Origin: an uncultured Bacilli bacterium
Lineage (GTDB): Bacteria > Bacillota_I > Bacilli_A > RF39 > UBA660
Length of the DNA stretch: 39,412 nt
Direction of reading: 5' to 3'
NCBI GenBank assembly: GCA_947629115.1
Contig: CANRCL010000001.1
Location: 1-39,412, forward strand
In this document: positions 39,043 to 39,412 of the stretch, in pieces
Position numbering within the stretch: the first letter of the stretch is position 1
Layout: each line of letters opens with the position of its first letter
Translations under genes and position numbers: made by a program
Notes under the pieces: generated by a model
What the model saw: the letters and a program-made list of their open reading frames with translations, nothing else
Database searches by the model: none
Told to the model about the DNA's origin: nothing

Positions 39043-39412
39043 TGGAAGAAAATAATTTACATTATAATGAAAGTGATATTCAAGTTTTAGAGGGATTAGA
39101 AGCCGTTAGAAAAAGACCCGGTATGTATATTGGTACAACTGATGTTAAGGGACTTCATCATTTAGTTTGGGAAATTGTTGATAACTCAATAGATGAGGCT
39201 TTAGCAGGTTTTTGTAATCATATTGAAATAATTATAAATAAAGGAAATTCAATAACTGTTAAAGATAATGGTCGAGGTATTCCAGTTGGTATTCATCCAA
39301 AAACAGGTATTTCTACCGTAGAAACAGTATATACAGTTTTACATGCTGGTGGTAAATTTGGTGGTGGTGGCTACAAAGTAAGTGGTGGTCTTCATGGTGT
39401 TGGAGCCTCTGT
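39042..39412 (+). CDS. gyrB: DNA gyrase subunit B (5' part only)
   Basis: The ATPase subunit of gyrase; 123 codons are present before the window ends. [40 protein letters not shown] (with the Asn and Asp of the ATP site), [14 protein letters not shown] and [24 protein letters not shown] are all diagnostic of the GHKL ATPase domain. The ATG is coupled to recF and preceded by GGGAGG. The GGHF/GGKF loop reads [13 protein letters not shown], typical of GyrB. Confidence 0.97.
   Translation, partial: MEENNLHYNESDIQVLEGLEAVRKRPGMYIGTTDVKGLHHLVWEIVDNSIDEALAGFCNHIEIIINKGNSITVKDNGRGIPVGIHPKTGISTVETVYTVLHAGGKFGGGGYKVSGGLHGVGAS

Noticed and set aside
1..39412. CRISPR array, tRNA, rRNA or insertion sequence
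   Set aside because: I found no regularly spaced repeats, no cloverleaf-like segments, no rRNA-like stretches and no transposase. The only long repeat is the paralogue block at 12390 and 14962.
1..39412. Classical parS sites with a CACGTG core
   Set aside because: I saw no TGTTCCACGTGAAACA-like palindrome; the only strong GC-cored palindrome is the CCCGGG site at 37336.

Overview
The window is the replication-origin region of an AT-rich, low-G+C Gram-positive chromosome (Bacillota, Bacilli side). The L34-rnpA-yidC-jag-mnmE-mnmG-rsmG-noc / dnaA-dnaN-recF-gyrB order is the classical Bacillus-type origin. The murA / mntP / spoIIR / prmC / prfA / rpoE group also matches a linked Bacillus neighbourhood. 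Very low G+C, short proteins, AGGTGA-type ribosome binding sites and extracellular proteins of a kind common in uncultured gut Bacilli suggest a host-associated lineage near the Erysipelotrichia/RF39/Mollicutes branch. That placement is an inference. The standard genetic code fits: no UGA is needed inside any recognised protein.

Layout. (1) 1-9.4 kb, mostly minus strand: murA (cut by the window edge), a tiny membrane ORF, a three-repeat membrane-anchored protein, an MntP-family exporter, SpoIIR, a secreted FGE/SUMF1-like protein with its divergent XRE regulator, prmC-prfA, a CDF metal transporter, rpoE (delta), and a 112-codon ORF that appears to start at AUA. (2) 9.4-11.4 kb, plus strand: a class A penicillin-binding protein. 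(3) 11.4-26 kb, minus strand: a type VIIb secretion locus with three promoters. It holds two WXG100-size proteins, an EsaB/YukD-like protein, an EssC ATPase, two copies of a coiled-coil partner pair, and five paralogous proteins with an alpha/beta-hydrolase-like N-terminal domain and a shared C-terminal helical module marked by an S-T-T motif. (4) 26.1-33.5 kb, minus strand: noc, rsmG, mnmG, mnmE, jag, yidC, rnpA, rpmH. (5) 33.6-34.7 kb: a coiled-coil membrane protein and oriC. (6) 34.7 kb to the end, plus strand: dnaA, dnaN, a ComK-family gene, recF and the start of gyrB.

How it works together. Nearly all genes point away from the DnaA-box region at about 34.35-34.67 kb, so transcription follows replication. 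A second DnaA-box cluster lies between dnaA and dnaN, giving a bipartite origin. The ParB-family protein carries three of four residues that define Noc DNA specificity, and an exact 16-bp Noc-binding palindrome sits just after dnaN, so protein and site support each other. The secretion locus lies where soj/spo0J would follow noc in Bacillus.

Best candidates for something undescribed: the five-member hydrolase-like/STT family with its duplicated partner modules in a secretion locus where no EsaA, EssA or EssB is visible; the AUA-initiated gene; the ComK homologue inside the dnaN-recF interval; and the operator palindrome filling the spacer of a perfect promoter at 5.39 kb.
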